From JALSRY01 sp964428275 (GTDB lineage: Bacteria > Planctomycetota > Phycisphaerae > UBA1845 > Fen-1342), in assembly GCA_964428275.1 (NCBI GenBank), contig CAYRXN010000376.1, positions 1-8,040 of the forward strand: a stretch of 8,040 bases of DNA, given 5' to 3'. The translations under genes were made by a program, and so were the position numbers. The notes under the pieces were generated by a model, which worked only from the letters and a program-made list of their open reading frames with translations, was not told the origin of the DNA and did no database searches. Numbering within the stretch: position 1 is the first letter of the stretch; every line of letters begins with the position of its first letter. Below are positions 6,378-8,040 of this stretch, piece by piece.

Positions 6378-7181
6378 CTATGGAGCGAACTCCACGTAGC
6401 CCCAGCGCGCGGGGATGTGCATGTTGACGACGCCCTGGGGCGACCAGACCCAGTTGTCTTCGGGGGTGTCGGGGAGTTTCTCGTAACGCCCGCCGACGGT
6501 GCGGACCCGCCACTCGACGCGCGAGAAGTTCACCCGCCAGACGTCGCCGGGCCGGGGCGGACACGCGCGGCGGGCCGCTTCCTTCAGCGCCGACCACGGC
6601 AGGGCCAGCTCGACCGACCAGCCGGCGTCGGTGTCGGCGGGGTCGTTGAGTGTGCCATCCACCCAGACGGCGTGCTTCATTCCCTTCAAGTCCCAGCCGT
6701 GCAGCGCGGGGCCGCCGTCGAGGTAGGTCCGCACCAAGAACAGGTCGAAGATCGTGTCGAGGGCGTTGATCTCGATCTCGTAGTATTCGCGCGTGTCGCT
6801 GTCCGGGTCGATGAAGATCTCGAAATCGTTGTCGTGGAACACGATCTGGTCGCGCTGCGTCAGCGTGGCCCAGACGTGCGGCTCTTCCATCTTCGCGGCG
6901 ACGTAGAAGTACGTATCGTCCCAGAGCATCTTCGCCCGCGTGGCCAACCGCGGCCGCGGCCGCGCCGCGCCCTCGATATCGACAAACGCGTCGGTCCACG
7001 CCGCCCGGCGCCACGCCGCGTCGGTCAGCCGGCCGTCGATGACGATCCGCGTTGTGGTTCGCGGGCACCGATAGTGTTTCGGCGCGGGCACTTCGCCGAG
7101 CCGGGCGGCGGAAATATCCCTGTTCGATGCGTGGCAGCCGGCGATTGCCAGCAGAACGAAATATGCCGGGGCGTACTTCAT
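6378..7181 (-). CDS. CBM9-like domain lipoprotein
   Basis: A 267-residue protein with a lipoprotein signal peptide: hydrophobic YFVLLAIAG followed by the lipid-modified C16 (lipobox IAGC). It is probably exported and membrane-attached. From about residue 36 to 220 it matches the family-9-like carbohydrate-binding (DOMON-type β-sandwich) pattern: IVIDGRLTDAAW (46-57), MLWDDTYFYVAAKMEEP (85-101), HDNDFEIFIDPDSD (116-129), YYEIEINAL (133-141) and WSVELALPWSAL further on. Such domains occur in planctomycete and Bacteroidetes proteins linked to polysaccharide breakdown and often bind sugars. No catalytic domain is attached, so its role as binding or helper protein is inferred. The ATG at 7181 starts the signal peptide; no strong ribosome binding site is seen. 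Codons for a repeated Arg-Pro make a 16-base palindrome at 6949-6964. The stop codon is three bases from the miaB stop on the other strand. Confidence 0.87.
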   Translation of the reverse strand: MKYAPAYFVLLAIAGCHASNRDISAARLGEVPAPKHYRCPRTTTRIVIDGRLTDAAWRRAAWTDAFVDIEGAARPRPRLATRAKMLWDDTYFYVAAKMEEPHVWATLTQRDQIVFHDNDFEIFIDPDSDTREYYEIEINALDTIFDLFLVRTYLDGGPALHGWDLKGMKHAVWVDGTLNDPADTDAGWSVELALPWSALKEAARRACPPRPGDVWRVNFSRVEWRVRTVGGRYEKLPDTPEDNWVWSPQGVVNMHIPARWGYVEFAP

Positions 7182-7459
7182 GGCGCGCGGCTTTCCCGGT
7201 CAAGACGAATGGGGTGCGTGACCGCTTGTGCCAAAACCCACCTGAGACTGTTCAGAAGCGCGCGGGGCCGTAATCCGGGACCGCACGTAACCCTCCGCGG
7301 TGCCCCGGCTTCCCGAAAAACGAAGCGACTCGCGTGTTCGTGGCACCGCGCGGACTCCAGGCCCGCGGCCCGGCGTTTCCTTCGTTCCTCGAGTGCGTAT
7401 CATACGACGCTTACGTGCGCAATCCACTTTCAGGCGATTGCTCGGGAGAAACCGGCCGG
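7182..7459. other. Divergent intergenic region between lipoprotein and symporter genes
   Basis: These 278 bases carry no convincing gene; short open frames here lack family motifs and ribosome binding sites. The region holds the inverted repeat at 7275-7308 and a possible plus-strand -10 box, TATCAT (7398-7403), without a good -35. It should contain the promoters of both flanking genes, but I cannot place them with confidence. Confidence 0.5.
7275..7308. repeat. Inverted repeat / hairpin in the divergent gap
   Basis: Arm CCGGGACCGC (7275-7284) pairs with GCGGT + CCCGG (7297-7301 and 7304-7308), giving 10 base pairs with a 2-base bulge and a 12-base loop. No T-run follows on either strand, so it is not an intrinsic terminator. 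It may be an operator, an RNA leader structure, or a copy of a dispersed palindrome. Confidence 0.4.
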
Positions 7460-8040
7460 ATGAACATGCACGCGCTCGACTGGGGGATCGTCGCCGGCCT
7501 GATGGTCATCCTGCTCTGGGGCGCGCTCAGCACGCGGCGGTACACGCGGTCGGTGTCGGCGTTCCTGGCCGCCGAGCGTTGCGGGGGGCGCTACCTGATC
7601 TCGGTCGCCTGCGAGATGTCCAAGCTGGGCGTGATCACGCTGGTCTGGTACTTCGAGCAGAATTACAAGGTCGGCTACACGCCCTACTGGTGGGGGCTGA
7701 TGGAAGGGCCGGCGCTGATCATCATGGCGCTGTCCGGCTGGGTGATCTACCGTTACCGACAAACCCGCGCGATGACGCTGGCGCAGTTCTTCGAGATGCG
7801 CTACAGCCGAAGATTCCGCGTCTTTGCGGGCCTGGTCGCGTATCTGGCGGGGATTATCAACTTCGGCATTTTCCCGTCGGTGGGCGCCCGCTTCTTCATC
7901 GCGATGTGCGGACTGCCCGAGAGTCTTCACGCGGGGGCGATCGAGGTTTCGACGTTTCCGCTGGTGATGTTCCTGCTGCTGTCGGTCTCACTCGCATTCA
8001 CGTTCATGGGCGGGCAGATCGCGGTGATGGTCACGGACTT
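7460..8040 (+). CDS. Sodium:solute symporter (SSS family), N-terminal part; runs off the right edge
   Basis: The first 193 residues of an inner-membrane transporter that would couple uptake of a small molecule to the sodium gradient. A first hydrophobic helix (about 6-23, WGIVAGLMVILLWGAL) is followed by a loop with SVSAFLAAER, which resembles the SSS 'SVxDFLxAGR' segment. Further helices lie at roughly 44-62, 75-95, 118-140 and 155-175. The stretch TRAMTLAQFFEMRYSRRFR between helices, and GGQIAVMVTDF at the visible end, are typical of SSS proteins. SSS members usually exceed 450 residues, so most of the gene is outside the window. The substrate cannot be read from this part. The ATG at 7460 has GGGAG about 11 bases upstream; a second ATG two codons on is too far from it. 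The gene is divergent from the lipoprotein gene. Confidence 0.9.
   Translation, partial: MNMHALDWGIVAGLMVILLWGALSTRRYTRSVSAFLAAERCGGRYLISVACEMSKLGVITLVWYFEQNYKVGYTPYWWGLMEGPALIIMALSGWVIYRYRQTRAMTLAQFFEMRYSRRFRVFAGLVAYLAGIINFGIFPSVGARFFIAMCGLPESLHAGAIEVSTFPLVMFLLLSVSLAFTFMGGQIAVMVTD

Noticed and set aside
6949..6964. Perfect 16-base palindrome of alternating CG/GC
   Set aside because: It lies in the lipoprotein gene and follows from codons for a repeated Arg-Pro (RPRPR); a regulatory role is not needed to explain it.
5854..7203. Minus-strand open frame of 449 codons spanning the lipoprotein gene and the miaB end
   Set aside because: It is a frame-shifted shadow. The lipobox and CBM9-like motifs lie in the other frame, ending at 6378.

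Overview
The window is GC-rich, densely coded bacterial DNA. Its content suggests a planctomycete or a related PVC-group bacterium: a CBM9-like lipoprotein, a secreted TPR protein of a type I associate with that group, a metallophosphoesterase of the same kind, and a eukaryotic-like Ser/Thr kinase. This taxonomic guess rests on protein style and gene content, not on a phylogenetic marker. Seven complete or partial genes plus one gene open at the right edge (eight in all) account for almost all of the DNA. I see no tRNA, rRNA, CRISPR array, transposase or phage gene.

Left block, minus strand (about 1-3518), read from high to low coordinates. First comes a short membrane-anchored protein that looks like a cut-down peptidoglycan-amidase (PGRP/AmpD-type) fold. 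It is closed by a strong rho-independent terminator. Next are a small soluble Ser/Thr protein kinase, a calcineurin-like metallophosphoesterase, and ispH, the last enzyme of the MEP isoprenoid pathway, whose C-terminus runs off the left edge. The kinase, phosphoesterase and ispH lie after the terminator and may form one transcription unit, though 169 bases separate kinase and phosphoesterase.

Centre, plus strand (3662-6374). A secreted TPR protein is followed four bases later by miaB, the radical-SAM tRNA methylthiotransferase. The two are almost certainly co-transcribed. MiaB carries an unusual basic insertion in its TRAM domain and an extended C-terminal tail. The divergent gap at 3519-3661 holds overlapping -10-like boxes on both strands, and the plus-strand one sits so close to the ATG that the message may be leaderless.

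Right block. A CBM9-like lipoprotein gene on the minus strand converges on miaB with only three bases between the stop codons. A 278-base divergent gap with an inverted repeat separates it from the start of a sodium:solute symporter gene on the plus strand, which continues past the right edge. Lipoprotein and symporter could belong to carbohydrate or solute uptake, but nothing here fixes a substrate.

I do not see a clear undescribed multi-gene system. The items most worth a second look are the kinase/phosphoesterase pair with its non-canonical phosphoesterase motif, the degenerate amidase-like protein, the MiaB insertion, and the divergent promoter region.
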